This document shows positions 53,975-62,629 of a stretch of DNA of 64,000 nt, piece by piece (the stretch's first letter is position 1; each line of letters starts with the position of its first letter). The stretch spans positions 1 to 64,000 of the forward strand of contig NZ_FCOX02000023.1 in NCBI RefSeq assembly GCF_900044055.2, in the 5' to 3' direction. The DNA comes from Caballeronia calidae (GTDB taxonomy: Bacteria > Pseudomonadota > Gammaproteobacteria > Burkholderiales > Burkholderiaceae). Under the pieces are notes generated by a model, which saw nothing but the letters and a program-made list of their open reading frames with translations, searched no databases and had not been told where the DNA came from. Position numbers and translations under genes: made by a program.

Positions 53975-54895
53975 ATGGACCTCAAGCAAATCCAGTATTT
54001 CATCGCCCTCTTCGAGGATGGCTCTGCCACGCGCGCGGCCAAGCGGCTCAATATCGTGCAGCCCGCGCTCAGCATGCAGATTTCGAAGCTCGAAGCCGAA
54101 CTGCGACAGACGCTCTTCGAACGCGGCTCGCACGGCATGGCGCCGACCGAAGCGGCGCGCCTCATGTATCGCCTATACACGCCGATCATGCGCGACATCG
54201 AGCACGCGCGCGCGCAGTTGAGCCGGCGCGACGTAATCATCACCGGTCGCGTCTCGCTTGGAATGGTGGCCTCGGAAGCAGAAAGCGTCTTGCCGGAGTC
54301 GCTCGAGAGGTTTGACACGCTCTTTCCGCAAGTCGAGGTATCGGTCGCCGACGGCTTCAGCACACAGCTCATCGATGCGGTCGAGGCAGGCCGGCTCGAT
54401 GCCGCGATCATCAACAAGCCGCGCGGTCGCCTCGCCCTCGATGTCGAGCCGTTGCTGGTCGAGGAAATGGTGCTCGTGACGAGTGCCGCACACGGCGTCG
54501 AGTTGCCGCCGGAGATCGATCTCGCGAATATGTCCGGCGTGGAACTCGTGCTGCCGACGCGCCGCAACGGCCTGCGCGGCGCGCTCGACGCCGCGCTAAT
54601 GGCCGCCGATATCGTCATCAAGCCAAAGTTCGAAATCGATTTGCTCAGCTCGATCGTGCAGTTCGTCGAGCAGGGAAATATCGCGACGATCCTGCCGCGC
54701 GTGGTCGTGCAGCGCAAGGTGGATGAAGGCGTGCTGCTCGCACACACGATCACATCGCCGCCGATCGTGCGGCACATCATCCAGGTTACGCATCCAAAGC
54801 GGCCGATCGGTCCCGCCGCACAGGCGCTCATCGCAATCATCACTGACGAGATAAAGCGCGTGACGACGGGTGTATTGGGCAAACAAGCGCCTTAG
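53975..54895 (+). CDS. LysR-family transcriptional regulator
   Basis: A 306-residue LysR regulator. The N-terminus MDLKQIQYFIALFEDGSATR and VQPALSMQISKLEAELRQ gives the winged helix; the remainder is a standard effector-binding domain. The start at 53975 is where homology begins. Its end overlaps by four bases the end of the convergent sterol-desaturase-family gene. It is the nearest regulator to the operon running in from the right edge and may control it, although that operon's promoter is outside the window. Confidence 0.85.
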   Translation: MDLKQIQYFIALFEDGSATRAAKRLNIVQPALSMQISKLEAELRQTLFERGSHGMAPTEAARLMYRLYTPIMRDIEHARAQLSRRDVIITGRVSLGMVASEAESVLPESLERFDTLFPQVEVSVADGFSTQLIDAVEAGRLDAAIINKPRGRLALDVEPLLVEEMVLVTSAAHGVELPPEIDLANMSGVELVLPTRRNGLRGALDAALMAADIVIKPKFEIDLLSSIVQFVEQGNIATILPRVVVQRKVDEGVLLAHTITSPPIVRHIIQVTHPKRPIGPAAQALIAIITDEIKRVTTGVLGKQAP

Positions 54896-55593
54896 CGGCC
54901 GCGTTCCAACGGTTCGCGCGCACTACTCGGCACGTCGCTGCGCGTGCCAAACAGCGTGTCGCAGATCGGGAACGTGAGGTTGAAGTTCTGTGTCGCCATC
55001 ACTTCGGGATCGTGGTGTGTAGCGTGCAGGCGCCGCACTGTGTTGACGAGCGGAACGCGGTCGAGGAACGGGCTGTCGGTGAAGTGTGAGAGCGTATGCA
55101 GGCCCTCGTACATCAGAAAGTACGCCGCCATCGTGAACAGCGCGATGTAGCCTGCGTTGCGGGAGAATACGAACCCGATCACGAGCGCGAACGGCACGGC
55201 CGCCAGCACGAACGCGACCGGCGCGAAAGGCGGAAACAGCAGCGCGCGCCAGTGACGGTGGCCCTTGTATTCAAGCGTCACATGCGTGAAGAAGCGGTGA
55301 TGAACCGCGCAATGGCGCTTGTAGATCATGCTGAAATACTTCGTCGGACGATGCAGCACGTAGCGGTGCGCCGCCCATTCCGCCCAATTGCCGAACAGAA
55401 AGAGCGGAATGACCGCCAGCCATTCGGCGAGCGTCGGCGCATGAAGCTGCATCAGGCAATACACGATCACGCCGCCGGTGAAGAGCAATGTGAAGCCGAG
55501 GTGCATTTCGCCGCGATACCACCATGGCGTGGCATTCACATACTCGTCACGAAACTTGTAGGAACGCGCGCGAACGTCTTCTTCGTATTTCAT
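54892..55593 (-). CDS. Fatty acid hydroxylase/sterol desaturase-superfamily membrane protein
   Basis: A 233-residue di-iron membrane protein with the histidine clusters of the superfamily: HRYVLHR, KRHCAVHHRFFTH, EGLHTLSHF and RLHATHH. Four hydrophobic segments surround them. These enzymes hydroxylate or desaturate lipids or lipid-like molecules with O2. GGAGA precedes the ATG. It is the last gene of the minus-strand operon, 61 bases after the transporter, so it may act on the same compound as the molybdenum hydroxylase, or may simply be a membrane-lipid enzyme placed there by chance. Confidence 0.8.
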   Translation of the reverse strand: MKYEEDVRARSYKFRDEYVNATPWWYRGEMHLGFTLLFTGGVIVYCLMQLHAPTLAEWLAVIPLFLFGNWAEWAAHRYVLHRPTKYFSMIYKRHCAVHHRFFTHVTLEYKGHRHWRALLFPPFAPVAFVLAAVPFALVIGFVFSRNAGYIALFTMAAYFLMYEGLHTLSHFTDSPFLDRVPLVNTVRRLHATHHDPEVMATQNFNLTFPICDTLFGTRSDVPSSAREPLERGR

Positions 55594-55654
55594 CGATGTC
55601 TCCGGCTGTTATGAAGGCGTGCGCCCGTTGGCGTCCGCCGTTATGCCCAATGAC

Positions 55655-57031
55655 TCAGGAGGGATTGCGCGCGGAACCGCTTTCGAGCTTGCCGAGCGTC
55701 TCGGGGACGACGAATGCGCCCACGAGGAAGATCACGCTGATCGCGCCGATGAAGATCGCTAGCGTCATCGGCAACTGGCTCGCGTCCTTCGCCACCAGCG
55801 ACACGGCAGTCGGCATCATCCCGCCGATCGCGAAGCCGATATTCCAGGAGAGGCCCGTGCCCGTCGCGCGAATCGAGGTCGGGAAGCGTTCGTTCAGGAA
55901 GATAAGGATCGGCGCATAGCCCGCGCTGCCGAGGGCGCTGAGAAGGACTGCATAGACGCCGACCATCATGATGCTGTCTGCGGTAGGCAGCAGCAAAAAC
56001 AGCGCGGGCAACGCGAGGAGCCGGATCAGCCCGATCCACACGAACGCACCCTTGCGGCCGATGAACGTGCTGAGGTGCCCTGCCGCGATCGACGCGATCA
56101 CAACCGCGATGCTGCAGATCATCAGGATCGCCGCGGCCGCACCGTTGGGTGCGTGGCTGACTACCTTCAGGAACGTCGGCAGGTAGCCCGATGTCAGGTA
56201 GTAGCCGCTGCCGCCGCCAATCGTCAGGAGCAGGTTGACGAAAAGGATCTTGCGGTAGTCGCGCGAGAACAGCGTCTTTAGCGGCGAGCGCACGACTTCG
56301 ACGGGCGCGCCCTTGAGCTGCGCGGCGGCCTTCGCAGCCTTTTCGGCGGCGAGCTTCTTCCACAGCGGCGACTCTTCAAGGCTGTTGAACACGAACAGAC
56401 CGAGCACCGAGCTGATGATGCCGGTGAAGAACATGCAGCGCCAGCCCCATACGTCAAAGGCGTCGCCGGGGAAAAACGCCGACATCGCGAGGAACGTTAC
56501 TGACGCGAGCAGCGCGCCGAGTCCCGCCCCGCCGCCACCGATCAGTCCCGACACCGCGCCGCGATACTTCGGCGCGACGGATTCGGTTCCGATGGTGTGC
56601 GTGGAAGCAACCACGCCTCCGACAAACACGCCCTGGATGAGGCGCAGCAAGAGGAAGAGAATCGGCGCGAGCAGGCCGACTTGAGCGACGGTCGGCAGCA
56701 GGCCGAACGCGGCCGTCGACAGGCCGACGCCGACCACCGCCACGATCATCGCGCCTTTACGGCCACGGCGATCGGCGTAAGAACCGAAGAGCGCGGAGCC
56801 GAGCGGGCGCATCAGCAGTGTCACCGCGAACGATGCATAGACGGCGGCGAGAGAAAGCATCGCGTGCTCGGAGGGGAAGAACAGACGCCCGACCACTGGC
56901 GCGACATATAACAGCACGAACAGATCGAACAAATCCAGTGCCCAGCCGAGACACGAAGCTACCACTGCGCCCATCACCTGCCGCTGATCGACAGCGGGTG
57001 CGGCGGCGCCATTTTGCGCTGCTACGGACAT
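55655..57031 (-). CDS. MFS transporter, metabolite:H+ symporter type
   Basis: A 458-residue major facilitator with 12 helices. The cytoplasmic motif GSYADRRGRKGAM follows helix 2, and LFDLFVLLYVAP in helix 1 and RLIQGVFVGG in helix 4 resemble metabolite:H+ and aromatic-acid symporters. AAGGAG seven bases upstream places the start at ATG 57031 (MSVAAQNG). Set in an operon with acyl-CoA ligase and crotonase, it probably imports the organic acid they degrade. Confidence 0.83.
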   Translation of the reverse strand: MSVAAQNGAAAPAVDQRQVMGAVVASCLGWALDLFDLFVLLYVAPVVGRLFFPSEHAMLSLAAVYASFAVTLLMRPLGSALFGSYADRRGRKGAMIVAVVGVGLSTAAFGLLPTVAQVGLLAPILFLLLRLIQGVFVGGVVASTHTIGTESVAPKYRGAVSGLIGGGGAGLGALLASVTFLAMSAFFPGDAFDVWGWRCMFFTGIISSVLGLFVFNSLEESPLWKKLAAEKAAKAAAQLKGAPVEVVRSPLKTLFSRDYRKILFVNLLLTIGGGSGYYLTSGYLPTFLKVVSHAPNGAAAAILMICSIAVVIASIAAGHLSTFIGRKGAFVWIGLIRLLALPALFLLLPTADSIMMVGVYAVLLSALGSAGYAPILIFLNERFPTSIRATGTGLSWNIGFAIGGMMPTAVSLVAKDASQLPMTLAIFIGAISVIFLVGAFVVPETLGKLESGSARNPS

Positions 57032-57127
57032 TTCCATCTCCTTGAATGTCACCGGGCCATCTCTCGATCGACCCCGTGTTGAAGGCACGTAGTTGTGGCG
57101 TGCTCTTATTGCCGTTAAAGAAACTTG

Positions 57128-58858
57128 TCAGTGCGCGGCGGCGAGCGGCGGCGTCGTCGATGCGCTGCCTGCGCGTCGTCCCGTGACCATCGCGTCGGCG
57201 ATCTTCTCGGCAATCATGATGGTCGGGATATTGGTATTCGCCGAAGGCAGTCGCGGCATCAGCGATGCATCAACCACTCGCAAGCCTCGCGTTCCGTGCA
57301 CTCGGCCCTCGGTGTCGGTGACGGCGCTGCGCTCGCGCGCGTCGCCCATGCGGCACGTTCCGCTCGCATGCCATACGCCGAAGACGTTCGCGCGGATGAA
57401 ATCCGCGAGCGCGCGTTCATCGGCGAGCAGCTTGGAAATCCTGAGCCCCCGCGTGAAGAAGCGCTCGATCAGCAGACGGCGGATCGGCGCGGGTGTATCG
57501 AGCAGCGTGCCGAGCATCGAAGTCAGCAGCGCGTTGCCCTCGCCAACACGGCTTAGCGCCTTCACGCGCGGCGAAAAAGCCGCGGGAAAGAAATCGCGCT
57601 GATCGTGACCGAGACCCGATGCCGCGACGACCTTCGCGAGCACCCGTACGCCAACCGCAAGCCGATCGAGATCGCGTTGATCGTCGAGCAAATTGAGCTC
57701 GACACGCGGTGCGACCGCCGCATCGGATGAAACGAGTTGCACGCGGCCACGCGAATACGGCCGGTTGCACCAGAGAAAGAAAAGACCAAGCCGATTGCCG
57801 AGCGAATGCCACGCGGCACGCGTCGCGCTCGACAGATACAAATCCGACGATTCGCCGCCATCGACGCCCGACGTGAAACGAGCTGCTGTCATGCTTGCGC
57901 GGCGCCGGGAAAGTGGCATGCGAAAGCGCGGTTCGAGAAAATGGCAGAAGGTGAGCGACGGATGATCCTGCAGATTGCGCCCGACGCCTGGCAGGTCGAC
58001 GAGGCATCCAATGCCGAGCTCGCCGAGCTCATGCTTCGAGCCGATGCCCGCGCGCATCAGCAACGCGGGCGACTGGAGCGCGCCCGCACAGATCACGACC
58101 TCATCGGCGTCCAGATGCAACCGCTCGCCGTTCGAAGCCACCGCGACCACGCCCTGAGCGGCGGTCCCTTTCATCACGATCCGCTCGACCCGCAGGTTCG
58201 GATACACAGTGAGATTGGGCCGCTTACGCGTCGCTTCGTCGAGGTACGCGACAGCGGTAGACACGCGCTTGTCGTCGATATTTGAGAACGCCCCGGGAAA
58301 CAAGCCGTCGCCGAACTCGGCGTTTTGGTCCTGCAAGGTGGCGAAGCCGTTCGCGCGCAGACCATCGGCGAACGCGTGACAAAATGGGGGCCAGTCTTCC
58401 GGCATGATGCGGCGGATCGGCACCGGACCATCGCTGCCATGCAACTCGCCAGAGGGAAAATTCACATCACGCTCGAGCTTGCGAAAATAGGGCAGCACGT
58501 CGTCCCATGCCCAGCCCGGCGCGCCGTTCGCGGCCCACTCGTCGTAGTCGCGCGGCAGGCCGCGATTCGCCGACTGCACGTTGATACTCGACCCACCGCC
58601 CATCACACGGCCCTGCTCATACACGCGCGGCGCCGATGTCTTCGTCGCCTTCGCTTTCAGATCCGGCCAGATGTAGGTGTCGCCGCAAAAGACGGGCATT
58701 GGATAGCTATCGAGGATATGCGCGGGCACCGCGCCCGGCGGTGTATCCGCGCCCGCCTCGATCAACGCGACGCGCAGCGACGGCACCGCCGACAGCCGAT
58801 GCGCGAGCACGCATCCCGCCGATCCGCCACCGATGATCACGTAGTCGAAACGATCCAT
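57128..58858 (-). CDS. GMC-family FAD-dependent alcohol oxidoreductase
   Basis: A 576-residue GMC oxidoreductase. VIIGGGSAGCVLAHRLS (8-24) binds FAD ADP, GRVMGGGSSINVQSANRG is the first family signature, and the catalytic His is in VWHASGTCRMG with Asn in SANTNIPTIM. It oxidises an alcohol to an aldehyde or ketone. GAGGAG precedes the ATG. It lies between the crotonase and the transporter in the same operon. A different GMC enzyme sits at 26196, so two of the window's three acyl-CoA clusters include one. Confidence 0.85.
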   Translation of the reverse strand: MDRFDYVIIGGGSAGCVLAHRLSAVPSLRVALIEAGADTPPGAVPAHILDSYPMPVFCGDTYIWPDLKAKATKTSAPRVYEQGRVMGGGSSINVQSANRGLPRDYDEWAANGAPGWAWDDVLPYFRKLERDVNFPSGELHGSDGPVPIRRIMPEDWPPFCHAFADGLRANGFATLQDQNAEFGDGLFPGAFSNIDDKRVSTAVAYLDEATRKRPNLTVYPNLRVERIVMKGTAAQGVVAVASNGERLHLDADEVVICAGALQSPALLMRAGIGSKHELGELGIGCLVDLPGVGRNLQDHPSLTFCHFLEPRFRMPLSRRRASMTAARFTSGVDGGESSDLYLSSATRAAWHSLGNRLGLFFLWCNRPYSRGRVQLVSSDAAVAPRVELNLLDDQRDLDRLAVGVRVLAKVVAASGLGHDQRDFFPAAFSPRVKALSRVGEGNALLTSMLGTLLDTPAPIRRLLIERFFTRGLRISKLLADERALADFIRANVFGVWHASGTCRMGDARERSAVTDTEGRVHGTRGLRVVDASLMPRLPSANTNIPTIMIAEKIADAMVTGRRAGSASTTPPLAAAH

Positions 58859-58888
58859 TTGCCTGTCTCCTCGTCTTTTGCGGGCTTC

Positions 58889-59695
58889 TCAGGAACCGCG
58901 GAACACCGGCTTGCGCTTGCCATGGAACGCTTCAACGCCTTCACGGAAATCGTCCGAGGTTCGCAGACGGCTATAGCAATGCCCTTCGAGTTCGATCGCG
59001 ATCGAGAGCGGCGTATCTTCGGAATCGTTGAGCAGCTTCTTCGCCGTGCGTTGCGCGAGCGGCGAGAACGTGCGCAACTCGTTGACGAGTGCATCGGTAG
59101 CGGCTTCCAGTTCCGCATCCGGCACGCACTCGACCGCGATGCCCCACTCGTACGCCTGCTTGCCCGGTATGCGGCGCGAGCGCATCACGATGTCCTTGGT
59201 CCTGCCGATGCCGACCATCTGCTGCAAGCGCGCCGATCCGCCCGAGCCCGGAATCTGCCCGAGCTTCTGTTCGGGCAGCGCATAGAACGTGGTCTCGGTC
59301 GCTATGCGGAAGTCGCACGCAAGTGACAACTCGAAGCCCACGCCGAAGCAGAAACCGCGATTGGCCACGATCACCGGCTTCGAGCAGCGCGCGGGCGCGG
59401 CGATATTCCAGGCGAGCTTCGAGACATGCTCGGGCGAAGCTTCGAGAAAGCCCTTGATGTCGCCGCCGCTCGAAAAGTGCTCGCCCTTCGCGCGCACGAC
59501 GATTACGCGCACGCGATCGTCTTCGTCGAGCGCCTCGAACGCGACGCGCAACTGGTCGCGCGCGTGCATCGAGATTACGTTGAACGGCGGGCGATGCAGG
59601 ATGATGTCGGCGCGCTCGCGCCCGGCGTCTATCTCGATCGAGAAGCCGTCGAGGTCCTGCAGCAGTGCCTGGCCGCGATGGATCAAATCGGTCAT
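58889..59695 (-). CDS. Enoyl-CoA hydratase/isomerase (crotonase family)
   Basis: A 268-residue crotonase-fold protein. The oxyanion-hole segments are HFSSGGDIKGF and FCFGVGFELSLACD, and one glutamate is retained in YALPEQKLGQIPGSGG. The pattern resembles cyclohexenyl- or aromatic-ring-processing crotonases (for example 6-oxocyclohex-1-ene-CoA hydrolase or Bad-type enzymes) as much as fatty acid hydratases. Its AAGGAG ribosome site contains the stop codon of the preceding acyl-CoA ligase, implying coupled translation. Confidence 0.83.
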   Translation of the reverse strand: MTDLIHRGQALLQDLDGFSIEIDAGRERADIILHRPPFNVISMHARDQLRVAFEALDEDDRVRVIVVRAKGEHFSSGGDIKGFLEASPEHVSKLAWNIAAPARCSKPVIVANRGFCFGVGFELSLACDFRIATETTFYALPEQKLGQIPGSGGSARLQQMVGIGRTKDIVMRSRRIPGKQAYEWGIAVECVPDAELEAATDALVNELRTFSPLAQRTAKKLLNDSEDTPLSIAIELEGHCYSRLRTSDDFREGVEAFHGKRKPVFRGS

Positions 59696-59701
59696 GTTGG
59701 T

Positions 59702-61273
59702 CTACTCCTTCGTGATTTCAGTGTGGTGTGCAGCGGATGCGGACGGACCGTCATCGCATTGATATTCGCCTGCGGAAAGCTTGCGGCGCAGGATCTTGCC
59801 GACCGGCGACTTCGGGATATCGTCAACGAACACGTAGTCGCGCGGACGCTTGAAGTTGACGAGGTCCGACTCGCGGCACCATGCGTCGAGCGCGGCTGAA
59901 TCGACGTACTCGCGGCGCTTGATGAACGCGACCACGCGCTGGCCCCAGCGCTCGTCCTTCACGCCCGCGACGGCCACTTCATCGACCGACGGATGCAGCG
60001 AAAGTACCGATTCGATATCGACCGGCGAGATGTTCTCGCCGCCGCTGATGATCATGTCGTCGACTCGTCCGGAGACGTACAGGTCGCCGTCTTCGTCGAA
60101 GTAGCCGGTGTCGCCGGTGAAGTACCAGCCTTCGCGCAGCGACTTCGCGTTGGCATCGGGGCGGTTCCAGTAGCCTTCGAACGCTTCGTCGCCGAGCAGG
60201 TCCGCGATGATCTGACCTTCCCCGTTCACCGGCGCGAGATCGTCGGGCGACTTCGCGTCGAGCTTCACGACGCGAAGTCGCGCGTTGATGCCCGCGCGTC
60301 CCGCGCTGCCCGGCTTTTTCGTCGCGTCCTGGTCGATGCTGAATGTGTAGACCTCGGACGAGCCGTAGTGGTTGACGAACAGTTCAGGCTCGAACGCGGC
60401 CGAGAGGCGCTTGAGCAGGCCATCGCTCATCGGCGCGCCCGCGAAGCCGAGCTTCTTCACCGACGAGGTATCGATGTTCGCGAAGGCGCCATCGGCGAGC
60501 AGGTCGTGATAGAGCGTCGGCACGAGATACAGGCACGTGAGGCCGTGCTTCGCGATGGACTCGAGCGCGAGCCGCGCGTTCCAGCGCCGCACACAGACGA
60601 AGAGACCATCGACGAGCGCCATCGAGAGCAGCGAGCGCACGCCCATCGTGTGATAGAGCGGCATCACCCCGAGCGTGCGTTCGCCGTGCCGGTACAGGTT
60701 CTGCGCGACATGCGCAAGCGCGCCCGCGCGTTCGTGCCGGTGGCGGCGCGGCACACCCTTCGCCTTGCCGGTCGTGCCCGATGTGTAGAGAATCAGCGAG
60801 ACATCGTCTGCATTCGCGTCGGTGGTTTCGCGTGTATGCGCGCGTTCGGCGAGCAGCGCGTCATAGGAGGTCGTGCGGCCCTGGGCATCATCGAGTCCGA
60901 TGCGCGGCACGTTTTGCGCCGCGCTGCTTTGCATGACGGCATCCGCGCACACGGGTTCGTAGACGATCGCCTTCACGCCCGCGTCAGTCACACAGTAGTC
61001 GAGTTCGTCGGGTTTGGCGCGCCAGTTGAGCGGCACGATCACGATTCCCGCGAACTGGCAGGCCCAGTGCAGCGTCGCCATCTCCCAGCGGTTTTGCAGC
61101 ACGACGAGCAGCCGGTCGCCGCGTGAGAGACCGAGTTTGCGCAAGCCTTCGGCGACATCGAGGATGACGCGGTGCCACTGCGCGTAGGTGAATTGCATAT
61201 CGCCATCGACGAGCGCGAGCGCATGCGGGCTGCGCTCGACGCTTTGCAGGAACGTGCGGCCGAGATCAAGCAT
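59702..61273 (-). CDS. AMP-forming acyl-CoA synthetase/ligase
   Basis: A 523-residue adenylate-forming ligase that activates a carboxylic acid to its CoA ester using ATP. Motifs are YTSGTTGKAKG (ATP loop), YGSSEVYT (A5), YFTGDTGYFDEDGDLYVSGR (A7-A8 hinge) and the catalytic lysine in SPVGKILRR. The organisation and length fit benzoate/4-chlorobenzoate-type or medium-chain ligases. AGGAGG places the start at 61273; this start lies eight bases inside the preceding iron-sulfur subunit gene. Confidence 0.88.
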   Translation of the reverse strand: MLDLGRTFLQSVERSPHALALVDGDMQFTYAQWHRVILDVAEGLRKLGLSRGDRLLVVLQNRWEMATLHWACQFAGIVIVPLNWRAKPDELDYCVTDAGVKAIVYEPVCADAVMQSSAAQNVPRIGLDDAQGRTTSYDALLAERAHTRETTDANADDVSLILYTSGTTGKAKGVPRRHRHERAGALAHVAQNLYRHGERTLGVMPLYHTMGVRSLLSMALVDGLFVCVRRWNARLALESIAKHGLTCLYLVPTLYHDLLADGAFANIDTSSVKKLGFAGAPMSDGLLKRLSAAFEPELFVNHYGSSEVYTFSIDQDATKKPGSAGRAGINARLRVVKLDAKSPDDLAPVNGEGQIIADLLGDEAFEGYWNRPDANAKSLREGWYFTGDTGYFDEDGDLYVSGRVDDMIISGGENISPVDIESVLSLHPSVDEVAVAGVKDERWGQRVVAFIKRREYVDSAALDAWCRESDLVNFKRPRDYVFVDDIPKSPVGKILRRKLSAGEYQCDDGPSASAAHHTEITKE

Positions 61274-61811
61274 GCTCGACCTCCTGGCCTTGTTCGCCGC
61301 GAACGCGGCCATTGCGACATGCCGCAACGTCGAGCACCGCCTTGACGATCGGCGTGTAGCCCGTACACCTGCAGATATGGCCCGAGAGCATCTCGCGCAC
61401 CTGCTCTTCACTCGGATCGGGCACGCGTTGCAGATAGTCCGCACACGACATCAAAATGCCCGCGGTGCAGAAGCCGCACTGCAGCGCGTGATGCCGCTGG
61501 AATGCCTGCTGCAAGTCGCCGAGCGTCTGGTCGGGTGCGAGACCCTCGACCGTTTCGACACGCCTTCCCTGCACTTGCACCGCGAGCATCAGGCACGAAC
61601 GCGCCGCAACGCCGTCGATGTGCACCGTGCACGCGCCGCACACGCCGTGTTCGCAGCCGACATGCGTCCCGGTCGCGCCGAGTTCGTGCCGAATGAAGTC
61701 CGACAGCAGTTCGCGCGGCTCGCAATGGCCGCTGCGTTCGCGGCCGTTGAGCGTCAGCGTGATGCGCTGCGCTTCGCCTTGCCGCAGGATGTTCGTCGAT
61801 GTCTTGCTCAC
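61266..61811 (-). CDS. Molybdenum hydroxylase small subunit, 2Fe-2S (CoxS type)
   Basis: A 181-residue iron-sulfur subunit of the xanthine oxidase/CO dehydrogenase family. The plant-ferredoxin-type cluster is held by Cys53, Cys58, Cys61 and Cys73 (GCEHGVCGACT), the second cluster by Cys112, Cys115, Cys147 and Cys149 (QCGFCTAG and CRCTGY). It relays electrons between the molybdenum and FAD subunits. Its start overlaps the stop of the FAD subunit gene (ATGA). Confidence 0.93.
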   Translation of the reverse strand: MSKTSTNILRQGEAQRITLTLNGRERSGHCEPRELLSDFIRHELGATGTHVGCEHGVCGACTVHIDGVAARSCLMLAVQVQGRRVETVEGLAPDQTLGDLQQAFQRHHALQCGFCTAGILMSCADYLQRVPDPSEEQVREMLSGHICRCTGYTPIVKAVLDVAACRNGRVRGEQGQEVEHA

Positions 61812-62629
61812 TTCGCCTCCTCAATCACGCGCCATCCCAGTTGCCGGACCAGATGCCGGCGATATTTCGCGCTGATGTGGGCGTCGTCCTGCGCGCCCAG
61901 CTTCCAGCTCAAATCGTTCAATGCCCCCCGCAGGTCGTCGCCTGAGAGGCGCGGCCAATGTTCGACCGTCGGCCGGTCCGCGACGCCGCCCACCCCGATG
62001 CGGATCGCGTCGTCCGTCACGACCGCCCCGCACGCGACCATCGCGAAGTCGCCGTGACGCGCGGAAAATTCGGTGAACGCGTACCGCTCGCCCGGCTTCT
62101 TTAGCGGAAAGCGCACGGACTCCACGAGTTCGTCCGGTTCGCGCGCCGTCATCAACATGCCTTGAAAGAAGTCCTGCGCCGCGAGCACGCGCTTTTTCTT
62201 CTTCGATCGCAACGTCACGTCGCCGCCGAGCACGGCAAGCACGAGCGGCAGTTCGGCGCTCGGGTCCGCATGCGCGATCGAACCGCATACGGTCCCGCGA
62301 TTGCGGATCTGAAAGTGCGAGATATGTGGGAACGCCATCGCGAGCATCGGCACTTCGTCGAACAAGCTCTTGCGCCATTCGACGCACGCTTGCGTCGCCG
62401 CCGCACTCACGCGCAATTGCCCCGTCTTGTCGTCGGCATGAACCGCGTTCAGCTCTTCCGTACGCGAGATGTCGACGAGCACGCGCGGTTGCGCGAGCCG
62501 CATGTTGAGCACCGCCATCAGCGACTGTCCGCCCGCGAGCACGCGCGCGTCCTCGCCGAATTGAGCGAGCGCATCGAGTGCATCGTGCGTCGACATAGCG
62601 CGCAAATAATCGAACGGGGCGGGCTTCAT
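61808..62629 (-). CDS. Molybdenum hydroxylase medium subunit, FAD-binding (CoxM type)
   Basis: A 273-residue FAD subunit of a molybdenum hydroxylase. FAD pyrophosphate contacts are AGGQSLMAVL near 32-41 and RNRGTVCGSIAHADPSAELP near 109-128 (the family usually has TIGGS; here TVCGS). There is no extra 4Fe-4S insertion like that of 4-hydroxybenzoyl-CoA reductase HcrB. AGGAG precedes ATG 62629, which overlaps the large-subunit stop by four bases. Confidence 0.9.
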   Translation of the reverse strand: MKPAPFDYLRAMSTHDALDALAQFGEDARVLAGGQSLMAVLNMRLAQPRVLVDISRTEELNAVHADDKTGQLRVSAAATQACVEWRKSLFDEVPMLAMAFPHISHFQIRNRGTVCGSIAHADPSAELPLVLAVLGGDVTLRSKKKKRVLAAQDFFQGMLMTAREPDELVESVRFPLKKPGERYAFTEFSARHGDFAMVACGAVVTDDAIRIGVGGVADRPTVEHWPRLSGDDLRGALNDLSWKLGAQDDAHISAKYRRHLVRQLGWRVIEEAK